DNA of 46,775 nucleotides, taken from Roseovarius amoyensis. GTDB lineage: Bacteria; Pseudomonadota; Alphaproteobacteria; Rhodobacterales; Rhodobacteraceae. Under the pieces are notes generated by a model that made no database searches, had not been told where the DNA came from, and saw only the letters and a list, made by a program, of their open reading frames with translations. The stretch is taken from contig NZ_QITQ01000022.1 in NCBI RefSeq assembly GCF_003260265.1, forward strand, positions 1 through 46,775, given 5' to 3'. The position numbers and the translations under genes are program-made. Positions 16,738 through 25,346 of the stretch are shown piece after piece (position 1 is the first letter of the stretch; each line of letters opens with the position of its first letter).

Positions 16738-17652
16738 TTAGCCGCCGATCTTGGCTTTGCGGGCCTCGACGATGGAAATGTAGGTGTCGTGGGTTACCGG
16801 CTGGAAGCCGAGGGTGTCACCCGACGCCACACCGTAGGCGCAGTCCGGATCCGCTTCGTAAAGACCGTCCACCAGGGCGGTCATTTTCGCGCGGACATCA
16901 GCGGGCAGGGCCTTGCGCAGAACGATGGGGCCTTCGGGGATGATTTTGGATTTCCAGATTTGAACCATGTCGTTCATATCGACCAGACCAGCGTCAACAG
17001 CTTTGCGCAGCGCGCCGGAGTTGTAGCCGTCTTCCCAGTTGCCCTGAGCGTCAGCCCATGTCACGCCGCCGTCGATATCACCGTTATTGACTGCAACGAT
17101 CGTCTGTTCGTGGCCGCCGGTGAATTTGACCTCACCGAAATATTCTCCGCTCTCCATGGTGACACCGTCTTTGTACTGCGGGATCTCGATGGATGGGATC
17201 AGGTAGCCGGATGTGGAGTTCGGGTCGCCAAAGCCAAAAACCTTGCCTTCCATGTCGTCAAGCGAGGTGATGCCGCTGTCCTTACGGGCGAAGCCGATTG
17301 AGTGATAGCCGACGGAGCCGTCCACATTCACCTTGATCAGAACAGGCTCAACCGCGTCGGGGTCTTGCAGGAAGGTTGCTGCGTAAGCCGACGCGCCCAG
17401 CCATGCCATATCGATGTTGCCGCCCAGCAGGCCCTGGATCACGCCATTATAGTCGGCAGGGGCGAAAAGCTTGGTTTCAACGCCAAGCGCTTCGGTCGTG
17501 TAGCCGGCAAGGCACTGGTAGGAGTTCATACGGTCCTGAGCGTTCTCGCCGCCCAGGATGCCGATGCGGAATTCGGTGATCTCTTGGGCAAATGCGCCGC
17601 TGCTGAGGGCTGTGGTGGCGATAAGCGCCACTGCGAGGGTCTTTTTCATCAT
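16738..17652 (-). CDS. phnD: PhnD, periplasmic phosphonate-binding protein
   Basis: Captures phosphonate in the periplasm and delivers it to PhnE1/PhnE2. The ATG at 17652 (or the next codon, 17649) follows GGAGATC; longer frames reaching 17703 have no support. The first ~23 residues are a signal peptide (MKKTLAVALIATTALSSGAFA, then cleavage before QEITEF). The mature protein shows FRIGILGGENAQDRMNSYQCLAGY, DMAWLGASAYAATFL, VDGSVGYHSIGFARKDSGI and FGFGDPNSTSGYLIPS, all PhnD family hallmarks. It is the second gene after phnC. Confidence 0.94.
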   Translation of the reverse strand: MMKKTLAVALIATTALSSGAFAQEITEFRIGILGGENAQDRMNSYQCLAGYTTEALGVETKLFAPADYNGVIQGLLGGNIDMAWLGASAYAATFLQDPDAVEPVLIKVNVDGSVGYHSIGFARKDSGITSLDDMEGKVFGFGDPNSTSGYLIPSIEIPQYKDGVTMESGEYFGEVKFTGGHEQTIVAVNNGDIDGGVTWADAQGNWEDGYNSGALRKAVDAGLVDMNDMVQIWKSKIIPEGPIVLRKALPADVRAKMTALVDGLYEADPDCAYGVASGDTLGFQPVTHDTYISIVEARKAKIGG

Positions 17653-17709
17653 GATCTCCGTTTGGTTTGATGAAGGTGGCCCGCGCAAATCACGCGGGTT
17701 CAAACTGGC

Positions 17710-18525
17710 TCAGACGTAGGCTTCCGCTTCGCGCACCTCGGGCATGTCCAGTGTTTCGATTTCGGTGGAGGTGGCAGCTTCGGAAAAATCTGCATTCGCC
17801 CCGTAAATATCGCGCGCAACCCCAGTGGTCAGCTGTTCGGGTGTTCCGTCAAAAACGATCCGCCCGTCGCGCATCCCGATCACCCGGTCGCAATAGCGAC
17901 GCGCGGTGTCGAGCGTATGAAGATTGGCAATCACCATGCGCCCGTCTTCTTCGTGGATGGTCCGAAGGGACTGCATGACAACTTGCGCGTTCATCGGGTC
18001 GAGCGAGGCGATTGGTTCGTCCGCAAGAATGATCTTGGGGTTCTGCATCAACGCGCGGGCAATGGCGACGCGCTGTTGCTGACCGCCTGAAAGCGCTTCG
18101 GCGCGCTTGGGCACTTGTTCGGCAATCCCCAGCCGATCGAGGATCTCGATTGCCTTGTGAATGTCAGCCTGCGGATAAAGGTTGAACATCGTCGCAAAGG
18201 TCGGCCGCTTGTTCAGTGTTCCATGCAGCACGTTCGACACCACGTCCATGCGCGGCACCAGGTTGAACTGCTGAAAGATCATCGCACAACGCGATTGCCA
18301 GTTCCGCTTGGCAGCCCCGCGCAGCGCCGTGATTTCTTCGCCCTCAAAGGTAATGGTGCCCGTCGTGGCGTCACTCAGGCGATTGAGCATGCGCAACAGC
18401 GTGGATTTGCCCGCGCCTGAACGCCCGATGATCCCGATCATTGTCGGTTTGTCGATGACGATATTGGCCGCGTCCACGGCCGTTTTGTCTCCGAAGCGCT
18501 TTGTCAGCGTGTCTATCTGCAGCAT
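17710..18525 (-). CDS. phnC: PhnC, phosphonate ABC transporter ATPase
   Basis: ATPase that powers the PhnDE importer. The 271 residues have Walker [10 protein letters not shown] (about 34-42), the ABC signature [15 protein letters not shown], Walker [13 protein letters not shown] (the Ile after Pro is common in PhnC), and an H-loop in [11 protein letters not shown]. The C-terminal ~30 residues are an unusual acidic extension. A GGGGGC purine stretch precedes the ATG. It is the first gene of phnCDEE-SDR-hexapeptide, directly downstream of the Pho-box array. Confidence 0.94.
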   Translation of the reverse strand: MLQIDTLTKRFGDKTAVDAANIVIDKPTMIGIIGRSGAGKSTLLRMLNRLSDATTGTITFEGEEITALRGAAKRNWQSRCAMIFQQFNLVPRMDVVSNVLHGTLNKRPTFATMFNLYPQADIHKAIEILDRLGIAEQVPKRAEALSGGQQQRVAIARALMQNPKIILADEPIASLDPMNAQVVMQSLRTIHEEDGRMVIANLHTLDTARRYCDRVIGMRDGRIVFDGTPEQLTTGVARDIYGANADFSEAATSTEIETLDMPEVREAEAYV

Positions 18526-18559
18526 GTTGCCCCCAATGTTAAGGGAGCGGGTAGAGACC

Positions 18560-18603
18560 CAAGGCTACAGCTTCGTGACGGTTTTGATTCAGTTTCTTTA
18601 CAG
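18560..18603 (-). promoter_or_regulatory. Double Pho box (four 11-bp-spaced PhoB half-sites) for phnC
   Basis: Read on the minus strand from 18603, four 7-bp units follow each other at exact 11-bp steps: CTGTAAA, CTGAATC, CCGTCAC, CTGTAGC, with A-rich 4-bp spacers (GAAA, AAAA, GAAG) between them. This is the architecture of tandem PhoB sites (half-site consensus CTGTCAT or CTGTCAC). The array ends 34 bp before the phnC ATG, the right place for activation under phosphate starvation. Confidence 0.75.
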
Positions 18604-18707
18604 CTGCGGATTTCAGAAATACCGGACAGATGGGTATTGTCAGATTAACTGGACTCGTTCGTTCTTCCCCGGTCCTGAGCTTTGAGACACTGGCATAATT
18701 TCCTTGC

Positions 18708-18791
18708 TTACTTGGTTGTCGCCAAGTAACGCCCAAACAAGCCAGCCCAAATCCGCACCGAAAACCCTACCACAGGGTTTTCTCTGACAAG
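18708..18791 (+). repeat. Left copy of an ~85-bp direct repeat flanking the catabolic island
   Basis: About 84 bp here match 40148-40233 in the same orientation with a few substitutions and small indels. It opens with a perfect stem-loop (TTACTTGG, 6-base loop, CCAAGTAA at 18708-18729) and ends in TCTCTGACAAG. A TAT/CATAAT-like hexamer sits just before both copies. The two copies enclose about 21.4 kb. It does not match a known IS end that I recognise. Confidence 0.75.
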
Positions 18792-18795
18792 GCCG

Positions 18796-19354
18796 TCAGC
18801 CGGCCTCAAGCGAAGTTGCTCTGACACCGCCCTCTGCCCGATTGTTGAGCCACCGGCCGGTTTCCTGCCGATTGACCGCCCCGATTTCCTTCAGTGCGGC
18901 CCCGTAGGAGCGTAGTTTGTCGGTCACGATCTTCTCGGGCCGCCCGTAGCGCCGCATCGCTTTCTTCAAGAATTTAAGGGCCGCACGCTTGTCTCGTGTC
19001 TTCGTCACGTAGCTTTCGATCACCTCACCCTCGTGATCGACTGCCCGCCAACGGTAATGTCGCTCGCCGTTGATCTTCACGAAAACCTCGTCCAAATGCC
19101 ATTGCCATTGTGGCCATGCCCGCATCCGTTCAACGCTCTTCTTGCGGATTTCGGAGGCGAATTTCGGACCAAAGCGTTGCCACCAGAACCGCACGGACTC
19201 GTGGCTGACATCGATGCCGCGTTCGTGGAGCAAGTACTCCACGTTCCGCAGCGAGAGCGGAAACCGGATGTACAGCATCTCCGCCAGGCGGATGATTTCA
19301 GGGCTCGTTCTGAAACCTCGTTCTGAAACAACGAAATGGGCTGCACTTTGTCAT
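18796..19354 (-). pseudogene. IS6-family transposase with 13-bp duplication frameshift and lost 3' end
   Basis: The frame from about 19278 matches the intact copy at 43065-43772 (DEVFVKINGERHY, TDKLRSYGAALKEIG, RWLNNRAE). The normal ATG at 19354 reads MTKCSPFRCFRTRF and then shifts out of frame, because the 13-mer CTCGTTCTGAAAC is tandemly duplicated at 19304-19316 and 19317-19329. The C-terminus breaks off just after the catalytic Glu (RAEGG...), about 55 residues short. Two independent lesions make it inactive. Confidence 0.85.
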
Positions 19355-19404
19355 GGCGACAAGCTACGCCCTCAATTCAACCGGCTCAAGCCGGTTTACT
19401 TGAC

Positions 19405-19979
19405 ACCGCCCTTGCATCCGCCGGAAGCCGGACATGGCGCGTTCTCGTCGTCGGAAGGGCAGGTGGGAATTCTCGGCGCGATTGTTCAGCCAGCGCCCGG
19501 TCTGCTGCCGATCGGCATTTCCGATCTCCTTCATGGCGGCGCCGTAGGAGCGCAGCCTGTCGGTGACAATCTGCTCTGGCCGACCGTAGCGTTTCATCAA
19601 TTTTCTGAGGAATTTCAACGCTGCCCTGCGATCGCGGCGCTTGGTGACCAAGGCCTCGAGCACCTCACCCTCGTGGTCGACGTCCCGCCAGGTAATGCGT
19701 CTCGCCGTTGATCTTCACGAAGACCTCGTCGAGATGCCATTGCCAGTTCGAGTGGGCGCGCATCCGCTGGACCTTGGTCTTGGGGATCTCGGAGGCGAAC
19801 AGGGGGCCGAACCGCATCCACCAAAACCGAACGGATTTATGGCTGACGTCGATACCGTGCTCGTGCCGCAGGTCCTCGAAGTTGCGCAACGAGAGCGGGA
19901 AACGAACGTACATCATGACCGCCAGGCGGATGACCTCGGGGCTGGTTCGGAAATAACGAAAAGGGTTGGGTTTGCTCAT
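19405..19979 (-). pseudogene. Second IS6-family transposase, frameshifted and 3'-truncated
   Basis: From ATG 19979 the frame reads MSKPNPFRYFRTSPEVIRLAV and on to HLDEVFVKINGETHYL, then shifts near 19690 where CTG-TGG appears reduced by two bases. The other frame continues with VLEALVTKRRDRRAALKFL, TDRLRSYGAAMKEIG and RAENSHLPFRRRERAMSGFRRM. The last ~55 residues are replaced by the terminus of the neighbouring IS6. It differs clearly from the other two IS6 copies, so it is a distinct IS. Not functional. Confidence 0.85.
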
Positions 19980-20116
19980 TCCGGCAGGGTAGGGTGCCGC
20001 CGTTGCAGGCGCAGGCCGCATCGTCTTGACACCTCCTGCGGGCGGGGTAGGGGGTGGATCAGTCAGGCTCAAGCTGAGTTCTTCTGACAAGACCCGTCAG
20101 GGCAATGTGTTCACAT

Positions 20117-20171
20117 GGGTCAATTATCAGTGAAAATTTAGCAGCCTACCGGGTCACTTCTCAGCAGAAAC
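20117..20171. mobile_element. IS21-type terminal repeats, remnant
   Basis: Two similar 21-bp units, starting GGGTCAATTATCAGTGAAA (20117) and GGGTCACTTCTCAGCAGAAA (20151), lie 34 bp apart. Multiple copies of GGGTCA-(N)2-TT-type repeats are the usual ends of IS21-family elements, where they bind the IstA transposase. No istA or istB is next to them, so only one end survives, directly at the edge of the catabolic genes. Confidence 0.5.
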
Positions 20172-20184
20172 CCACAGACCTGTG

Positions 20185-20220
20185 ACCCTCCCGGCCCCGC
20201 CGCGACGGGGCCGGGAGGGT
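20185..20220 (-). terminator. Strong hairpin after the last gene of the catabolic operon
   Basis: A 14-bp perfect stem (20185-20198 with 20207-20220) around an 8-base loop lies 9 bp downstream of the enoyl-CoA hydratase stop at 20229. No long T-run follows on the minus strand, so termination may be partial or the structure may mainly stabilise the mRNA 3' end. Confidence 0.6.
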
Positions 20221-20228
20221 CAATACTC

Positions 20229-20990
20229 TTAGCTTCCAGTCCAGCGCGGGGCGCGCTTTTCGGCGAAGGCGGTCGCGCCCTCCTTGGCGTCGTCCGAGGC
20301 AAAGACCGGGTCGGTGTACTCGGCCTGCCGGGCGAAGCCCTCGGCCACCGGCCAGTCCTGCTGAAGCGTCACGACCTCCTTGACTGCCGCGACCGCCAGC
20401 GGCCCGTTTGCGGCGATCTGACCCGCCAGGCCGCGCGCCGCGTCGAGGGCGCCGCCCTCCGGCGCGACCCGATTGATCAGACCCAGGCGCAGGGCCTCTT
20501 CCGGCTCCAGGAACCGGCCAGTCATCATCAGCTCCATCGCGATGCGCTGCGGCATCTGACGCGGCAGGCGCAGCAGGCCACCGGCCCGCGCCACCAGCCC
20601 GCGCTTGACCTCGGGCAGGCCGAAGCGGGCGGTCCCGGCGGCGACGATCATGTCGCAGGCCAGGGCCAGCTCGAACCCGCCGCCCAAGGCATAGCCCTCG
20701 ACCGCCGCGATGATCGGAGTCTTCGGCGGGGCTTCGGTCAGGCCGGCGAAACCCCGGCCCGGGATCTTCGGCAGTTCACCGCGCAGGAATCCCTTGAGGT
20801 CCATCCCGGCACAGAAATGGCCGCCCGCGCCGGTCAGGATTGCAACGCGGATCTCCGGATCCGCGTCGATCCGGTCGATCGCCTCAACCATCGCCTCGGA
20901 CAGGGCCAGCGTCGCCGCGTTGCGCGCCTCCGGCAGGTTGATGGTGAGGACAGCGACATGGTCGGCGACCTCGACAATCAGCTCTGACAT
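20229..20990 (-). CDS. Enoyl-CoA hydratase (crotonase family)
   Basis: 253 residues of crotonase fold, expected to hydrate a 2-enoyl-CoA to 3-hydroxyacyl-CoA in beta-oxidation. Visible features are the oxyanion-hole segment GHFCAGMDLKGF (about 57-68), AAVEGYALGGGFELALACDM (about 94-113) and FGLPEVKRGLVARAGGL, which carries the usual acidic residue position. The closing ARQAEYTDPVFASDDAKEGATAFAEKRAPRW is common in acyl-CoA crotonases. It lies 14 bp after the SDR and is the last gene of the minus-strand set. Confidence 0.88.
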   Translation of the reverse strand: MSELIVEVADHVAVLTINLPEARNAATLALSEAMVEAIDRIDADPEIRVAILTGAGGHFCAGMDLKGFLRGELPKIPGRGFAGLTEAPPKTPIIAAVEGYALGGGFELALACDMIVAAGTARFGLPEVKRGLVARAGGLLRLPRQMPQRIAMELMMTGRFLEPEEALRLGLINRVAPEGGALDAARGLAGQIAANGPLAVAAVKEVVTLQQDWPVAEGFARQAEYTDPVFASDDAKEGATAFAEKRAPRWTGS

Positions 20991-21004
20991 GGTCTCTCCC
21001 GCGC

Positions 21005-21769
21005 CTATCTCGGCTGCATCCGGATCGCGCCGTCGAGCCGGATCGTCTCGCCGTTCAGCATCTGGTTCTCGATGATATGCGCGGCGAGCGCGGCGAACTC
21101 GGGGGGCTGGCCCAGTCGGGCGGGATGCGGCGCCGAGGCGCCGAGCGAATCGCGGACCTCCTGCGGCAAACGCGCCAGGATCGGCGTGTCGAAGATGCCG
21201 GGCGCGATGGTGCAGACGCGGATCAGCCGCTTGGCCAAGTCACGCGCCGCGACGATGGTCATGCCGACGATGCCCGCCTTAGCGGAGGCATAGGGAATCT
21301 GGCCGATCTGACCTTCCCAGGCTGCGACTGAGGCGGTCAGGATGAACACCCCGCGTTCGTCCGCGATCGGCTCGTTGCGGTTGAACCGCTCTGCCGCCAG
21401 GCGCAGCACGTTGAACGACCCCACGAGGTTCAGCCGGATCAGCCCCTCGTAGTGATCCAGCGACCCGGCGTTGCCCTCGTGGTCGAGGATCCGCAGCGCC
21501 CCGCCCCGCCCTGCGCAGTGCACGCAGGCCCGCAGGTCGGCCATCTCCTCGGCCGCATTGAAGACGGCCTTCATTTGCTCGGTTTCGGTCACGTCGGCGG
21601 GAACGAAACGTGCGCGGTCTCCCAGGGACTTGGCCTGTTCATCACCGGCCGAGCTGGGCAGGTCCGCGATCACGACATGCGCACCCTGTGCAATCAGTTT
21701 CTGTGCGGTGGCAAAGCCCAGTCCTGAGGCGCCGCCGGTCACGACGGCGGATTTTCCATTTATATCCAT
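21005..21769 (-). CDS. SDR, 3-hydroxyacyl-CoA dehydrogenase type II-like
   Basis: 254-residue NAD-dependent SDR. It shows TGGASGLG (11-18), a CAGRGG segment in place of NNAG, catalytic Ser in ILTASVA, and Tyr-x-x-x-Lys in IPYASAKAGIVGM. PGIFDTPIL and the C-terminal LNGETIRLDGAIRM follow. The CAGRG and LDHEGNAGSLDHY features resemble HSD10-type 3-hydroxyacyl-CoA dehydrogenases, which oxidise the hydratase product to a 3-ketoacyl-CoA. Position between thiolase and hydratase supports this step. Confidence 0.87.
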   Translation of the reverse strand: MDINGKSAVVTGGASGLGFATAQKLIAQGAHVVIADLPSSAGDEQAKSLGDRARFVPADVTETEQMKAVFNAAEEMADLRACVHCAGRGGALRILDHEGNAGSLDHYEGLIRLNLVGSFNVLRLAAERFNRNEPIADERGVFILTASVAAWEGQIGQIPYASAKAGIVGMTIVAARDLAKRLIRVCTIAPGIFDTPILARLPQEVRDSLGASAPHPARLGQPPEFAALAAHIIENQMLNGETIRLDGAIRMQPR

Positions 21770-21778
21770 TTTTTCTTT

Positions 21779-22960
21779 TCAATTCATTACTTCGAGAATG
21801 GTGGCATTGGCCATGCCACCGGCCTCGCACATCGTCTGCAGGCCGTAGCACGTCCCGGTCTGGCGCATGGCGTGGATCATCGTCGTCATGATCCGCGCGC
21901 CGGATGCACCCAGCGGATGACCCAGGGCGATCGCCCCGCCGCGCGGGTTCAACCGCTCGGGGTCGGCGGCCAGGGCGCGCTGCCAAGCCAAGGGAACCGG
22001 GGCGAAAGCCTCGTTAACCTCGTAATGCCCGATTTCATCAAGGGACAGACCTGATTTCTCCAGCACCCGCCGTGTCGAGGGGATTGGCGCGGTCAGCATC
22101 AACGTTGGATCGTCTCCGACCACATCGAAGCCCGCAAAGCGTGCAATCGGCTTCAGGTTCAGGGCCCTGGCGGTGTCTTCGCTCATCAGGAGCAACGCCG
22201 ACGCCCCGTCGGTGATCTGCGAGGAGTTGCCGGCGGTGATTTTCCACTCGATACCCTCGAACCGGTCTTCGAGCGCCGTATCGGCAAACGGGGTCTTGAG
22301 CTCCGCAAGACCCTCGGGCGAGGACTTGGCCCGGATGGTTTCGTCCGCATCCACGATGCCGTCGGGTGTCACGATCGGCAGGATCTCGTCCTTGAAGCCG
22401 CCTGCCGCCTGCGCCTGCGCCGCGCGGTGGTGCGACGTGGCCGAATAGATATCCAGCTCCTCCCGGGTGAGGCTCCACTTCCGGGCGACCAATTCGGCGG
22501 CCACGCCCTGGCTGACCAGTCCCGGCGCATAGCGGGCGTTGGCACCGTCTCCGAAGGGATCCATGCCGATCCGGGCGCTGCCCATGGGCACGCGGCTCAT
22601 GCTCTCGACCCCGCCCGCGATGACGATGTCATAGGCCCCGGCCGCGATGCCATGCGCCGCGAAGTGCACCGCCTGCTGGCCGGAGCCACACTTGCGGTCG
22701 ATGGTGGTCGAGGGGACCGAGGCGGGAAAGCCTGCCGACAGAAGCGCCCAGCGTCCGGGCGTTGCCGACTGCTCGCCGACCTGGCTGACGCAGCCGACCA
22801 GAACATCGTCCACGCGGGCCGGGTCGATGCCGTTGCGCTCGACCAAGGCCTTCAGCACCTGGCCCAGAAGGTCCGAGGGGTGCACAGCGCTCAGGCTGCC
22901 CCCCTGCTTGCCGCGCCCCATCGGGGTGCGCAGGGCGTCGACGATAACGGGGTTTCTCAT
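21779..22960 (-). CDS. Acetyl-CoA acyltransferase (3-ketoacyl-CoA thiolase)
   Basis: Thiolytic cleavage of a 3-ketoacyl-CoA. Started at 22960 (MRNPVIVDALRTPMGRGKQGG), with GGAG 6 bp upstream; this gives 393 residues, the normal size. The nucleophile is Cys91 in DRKCGSGQQA. The active-site His lies in ALGHPLGASGARI, and the second catalytic Cys in YGLQTMCEAGGMANATI. All three are intact, unlike the thiolase-fold protein at 37382. It is the first of the three contiguous beta-oxidation genes thiolase-SDR-hydratase. Confidence 0.93.
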   Translation of the reverse strand: MRNPVIVDALRTPMGRGKQGGSLSAVHPSDLLGQVLKALVERNGIDPARVDDVLVGCVSQVGEQSATPGRWALLSAGFPASVPSTTIDRKCGSGQQAVHFAAHGIAAGAYDIVIAGGVESMSRVPMGSARIGMDPFGDGANARYAPGLVSQGVAAELVARKWSLTREELDIYSATSHHRAAQAQAAGGFKDEILPIVTPDGIVDADETIRAKSSPEGLAELKTPFADTALEDRFEGIEWKITAGNSSQITDGASALLLMSEDTARALNLKPIARFAGFDVVGDDPTLMLTAPIPSTRRVLEKSGLSLDEIGHYEVNEAFAPVPLAWQRALAADPERLNPRGGAIALGHPLGASGARIMTTMIHAMRQTGTCYGLQTMCEAGGMANATILEVMN

Positions 22961-23109
22961 GGCGTTCTCCATTTCTGGCTTGGCCCGGACCGCGTGGGAG
23001 GTCTCCGGCCCCCGGGGCTCTAGGTATCAGACCGGCATCGCCGCAAGGCGCGGCGCGTCGGTCCGGGATGTTGGGTTCCGCTCCTGTACGGCGGCGTATG
23101 CGTCATGGA

Positions 23110-23126
23110 CCGCATCGTCTTGACAC
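23110..23126. mobile_element. 17-bp fragment of an IS6-type terminus
   Basis: CCGCATCGTCTTGACAC here is identical to 20016-20032, the start-proximal end of the second IS6 pseudogene. Nothing else of that IS is seen around it. It lies 55 bp from the broken 3' end of the binding-protein pseudogene, so an excised or recombined IS6 probably caused that truncation. Confidence 0.5.
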
Positions 23127-23180
23127 TTCCGTCCTTTGAGACGGGATGGGACAGGATCGTCTCGCGGAGGTTCTCACTGG

Positions 23181-23967
23181 TCACGCCGTCAGCCCGTTAT
23201 GAGCGCCCGCCAACATCGGAACATCCGAACCGACATTGTCACGCGCGGTCTTGACCGCGACCGAACCTGCAGTGTTCGCCATCACGATGATCGCGTCGAT
23301 CCCCTTGCCGACAGCGGCGAAAATGTCCGTGGTCATGTCGGTCGGCTGCGGCGCGGTCCAGATAATGTCTATGAGTTCCACCTTGTCGGGGTTGTTGACC
23401 GCATAGGACTTAATCCCGTCGACCGTATCGACCCAAGCCGGCGCCGCCTCCGAGGCGACGACAACCACGCGCAAGGGCGTGTCTCGGTTCTCGGTCGCGT
23501 AGCGCCACTTGACATACATCGCGGCCTCGTGGACCAGCGTCGGGCGCACGTTGAAAAGCCAAGGATCGGGGGTCCAGGTGAAACCGTAGCCGCCCCCGCC
23601 CGAGACCATCGGCACCTTGTCCTCGGGCAGGCGCGGTCCCATTGCTGCCGAGTCGGACCCGCCCATGCCGAGTAGCGCCAGCGGTTTCTTTTCGCTCAGC
23701 ACTCCTGGCTGCAATCTGCGCAGGGTCATAGCGCCCGTCCACGGCGGAATACTCGATCCTGACCCCGATTTCCTTGCCGCGGGTCGTGTTCCACCAGTTG
23801 ATGACGCCGACCCGGCCACTGTCCCAGTCGGGCATCACGTCGGCATAAGGCCCCGAAAAATCGGCCCAGCCCACGACCGAATAGGTCGTTTCGGCCTGCA
23901 ATGCACCCGCGCCTGCCTGCAGTGCCCCGATCAGAACTGCAGCAAATCCCACCACCCTTTTGTACAT
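23181..23967 (-). pseudogene. Decayed duplicate of the ABC substrate-binding protein
   Basis: A second copy of the binding-protein gene at 24066-25292. It starts well (ATG 23967, GAGGAT site, signal peptide MYKRVVGFAAVLIGALQAG), but an ~8-bp deletion near 23700-23712 shifts the frame after DGRYDPAQIAA. The other frame then carries PGVLSEKKPLALLGMGG through VVASEAAPAWVDTV and NTAGSVAVKTARDNVGSDV to HNGLTA, where it stops. About 135 C-terminal residues are missing. The remaining sequence is very close to the intact copy but not identical, pointing to an older tandem duplication followed by decay. Confidence 0.85.
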
Positions 23968-24065
23968 CGTATCCTCGCTGTAGATGATCCTGCGCCTGCG
24001 CCTGCCCCGCAACGAGACCGACGCCTATGAGGCGGCGGACAAGTAGTCTCGCCGCCGCCATTAGT

Positions 24066-25292
24066 TTACCATTTCGGAATTTCGGGAACCGGAACGGCCC
24101 CCTCGAGTACCATAAAGGCGCCGGCATTGACCGTCGCACAGTAACCGATCAGGCCGCTGAGCGGGAATGAGGACTCGTTGTTCATCTTCATGTCGCCGGT
24201 GAACCCGTGCATGGCGGCTGCGGGAACGGTGTAGTCGAGGATTACCTCGCGCACCTTCTCGCCGTCAAACTCGCCGGCCCCGTACCGACGGATCGTCTCT
24301 TCCATGATGGCGACGATGAAAAGGCCCTGGCTGATGCCCAGGATCGTCGCATTGTCCCAAGCGGGCTCAAGCCCGTAGGAAACATGTAGTTCGTCATAGA
24401 AGGCTGCCGCCTCGGTCCCTGATACCGGCGGCGCCATTGCCGCACATTCGAAGGTGTTGGTCAGCGTCTCCATCCCGCCGATCGCAGCGCCCGCCGCTGT
24501 TAGCCCGTTGTGGGCACCCAACATCAGGGGTACGTCCGACCCTACATTGTCGAGCGCGGTCTTGACCGCAACCGACCCGGCACTGTTCGTCATAACAATG
24601 ACCGCGTCGATCTGCTTGCTCACCGCCGCGAAGATGTCCGTGGTGAGGTCGGTCGGCTGCGGCGCGGTCCAGATCACGTCAACAAGATCAAGCTTGTCGG
24701 GGTTGCCGGCGGCAAAGGCCTTGATCCCGTTCACCGTATCCACCCAGGCCGGCGCCGCCTCGGAGGCGACAACGACGACCTTCAGCGGCCGGGTCATGGC
24801 TTCGGATTTGCGTCGCCATTCGACATACATCGCCGCCTCGTGGGCCAGCGTCGGGCGGAGGTTGAACGACCAGGGGTTATCGGCCCAGGTGAAACCGTAT
24901 CCGCCCGTGGGCGAGATCATCGGCACCTTGTCTTCGGGCAGACGGGTCTTCATCGCGGCATAGTCGGCTCCGCCCATCCCGAAAAGCAGGACGGGCTTGA
25001 ACTCGCTGAGCACACCGGGCCACAGGCTGGCAACCTGCGCCGGGTCATAGCGCCCGTCCACGCCCTTGTAGGTCAGCTTGACGCCAAGTTCCTTTCCTTT
25101 GTTGGCGTTCCACCATTCGATCACGGCGACCCGTCCGCCTTCCCAGCCGGGCATGATATCTGCATAGGGCCCCGAATAGTCTGCCCAGCCGGGCATCACG
25201 ATCTCGGTCTCGGCCAGCGCCGGTAGCGCCGTCATTCCGCCCATCAGCGCCGCAGAAAGCCCTGCAGCTACCAGAAGTCGCTTCATTCTCAT
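24066..25292 (-). CDS. Branched-chain-type ABC substrate-binding protein (LivK-like)
   Basis: Periplasmic binding protein of a HAAT-type importer, 408 residues. It has a signal peptide (MRMKRLLVAAGLSAALMGG, cleavage near LPALA-ETEI) followed by a type I periplasmic binding fold: VMPGWADYSGPYADIMPGW at the first lobe, LLFGMGGADYAAM, PMISPTGGYGFTW, VVVASEAAPAWVDTV. Members of this family next to CoA ligases usually bind aromatic or alicyclic acids rather than amino acids. It precedes its degenerate duplicate and follows LivM after 54 bp. Confidence 0.87.
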   Translation of the reverse strand: MRMKRLLVAAGLSAALMGGMTALPALAETEIVMPGWADYSGPYADIMPGWEGGRVAVIEWWNANKGKELGVKLTYKGVDGRYDPAQVASLWPGVLSEFKPVLLFGMGGADYAAMKTRLPEDKVPMISPTGGYGFTWADNPWSFNLRPTLAHEAAMYVEWRRKSEAMTRPLKVVVVASEAAPAWVDTVNGIKAFAAGNPDKLDLVDVIWTAPQPTDLTTDIFAAVSKQIDAVIVMTNSAGSVAVKTALDNVGSDVPLMLGAHNGLTAAGAAIGGMETLTNTFECAAMAPPVSGTEAAAFYDELHVSYGLEPAWDNATILGISQGLFIVAIMEETIRRYGAGEFDGEKVREVILDYTVPAAAMHGFTGDMKMNNESSFPLSGLIGYCATVNAGAFMVLEGAVPVPEIPKW

Positions 25293-25346
25293 AGTCTTCT
25301 CCCTTAGTTGTGATACCCAGTATTCCCGTCGGGCGCGGGCCGCCCC

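Larger units (their letters stand above)
18790..20032 (-). mobile_element. Nest of two degraded IS6-family elements
   Basis: Two transposase pseudogenes of the IS6 family lie in tandem on the minus strand (18796-19354 and 19405-19979). Termini ending in TTGACAC occur at about 19399 and 20032, and a related sequence (CTGACACCGCC) occurs at 18821-18831. The left element interrupts the 3' end of the right one. The termini are in the same orientation at several points, so recombination between copies has rearranged the region. Confidence 0.7.

Noticed and set aside
18708..18729. Stem-loop of the repeat as a CRISPR unit
   Set aside because: Only two copies exist, 21 kb apart, with no spacers or cas genes.
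18539..18736. Small minus-strand frame beginning MGVTWRQPSK, with a similar one at 39962-40177
   Set aside because: The shared beginning comes only from the ~85-bp DNA repeat. Downstream parts differ completely and have no ribosome site, so this is repeat DNA rather than a gene family.
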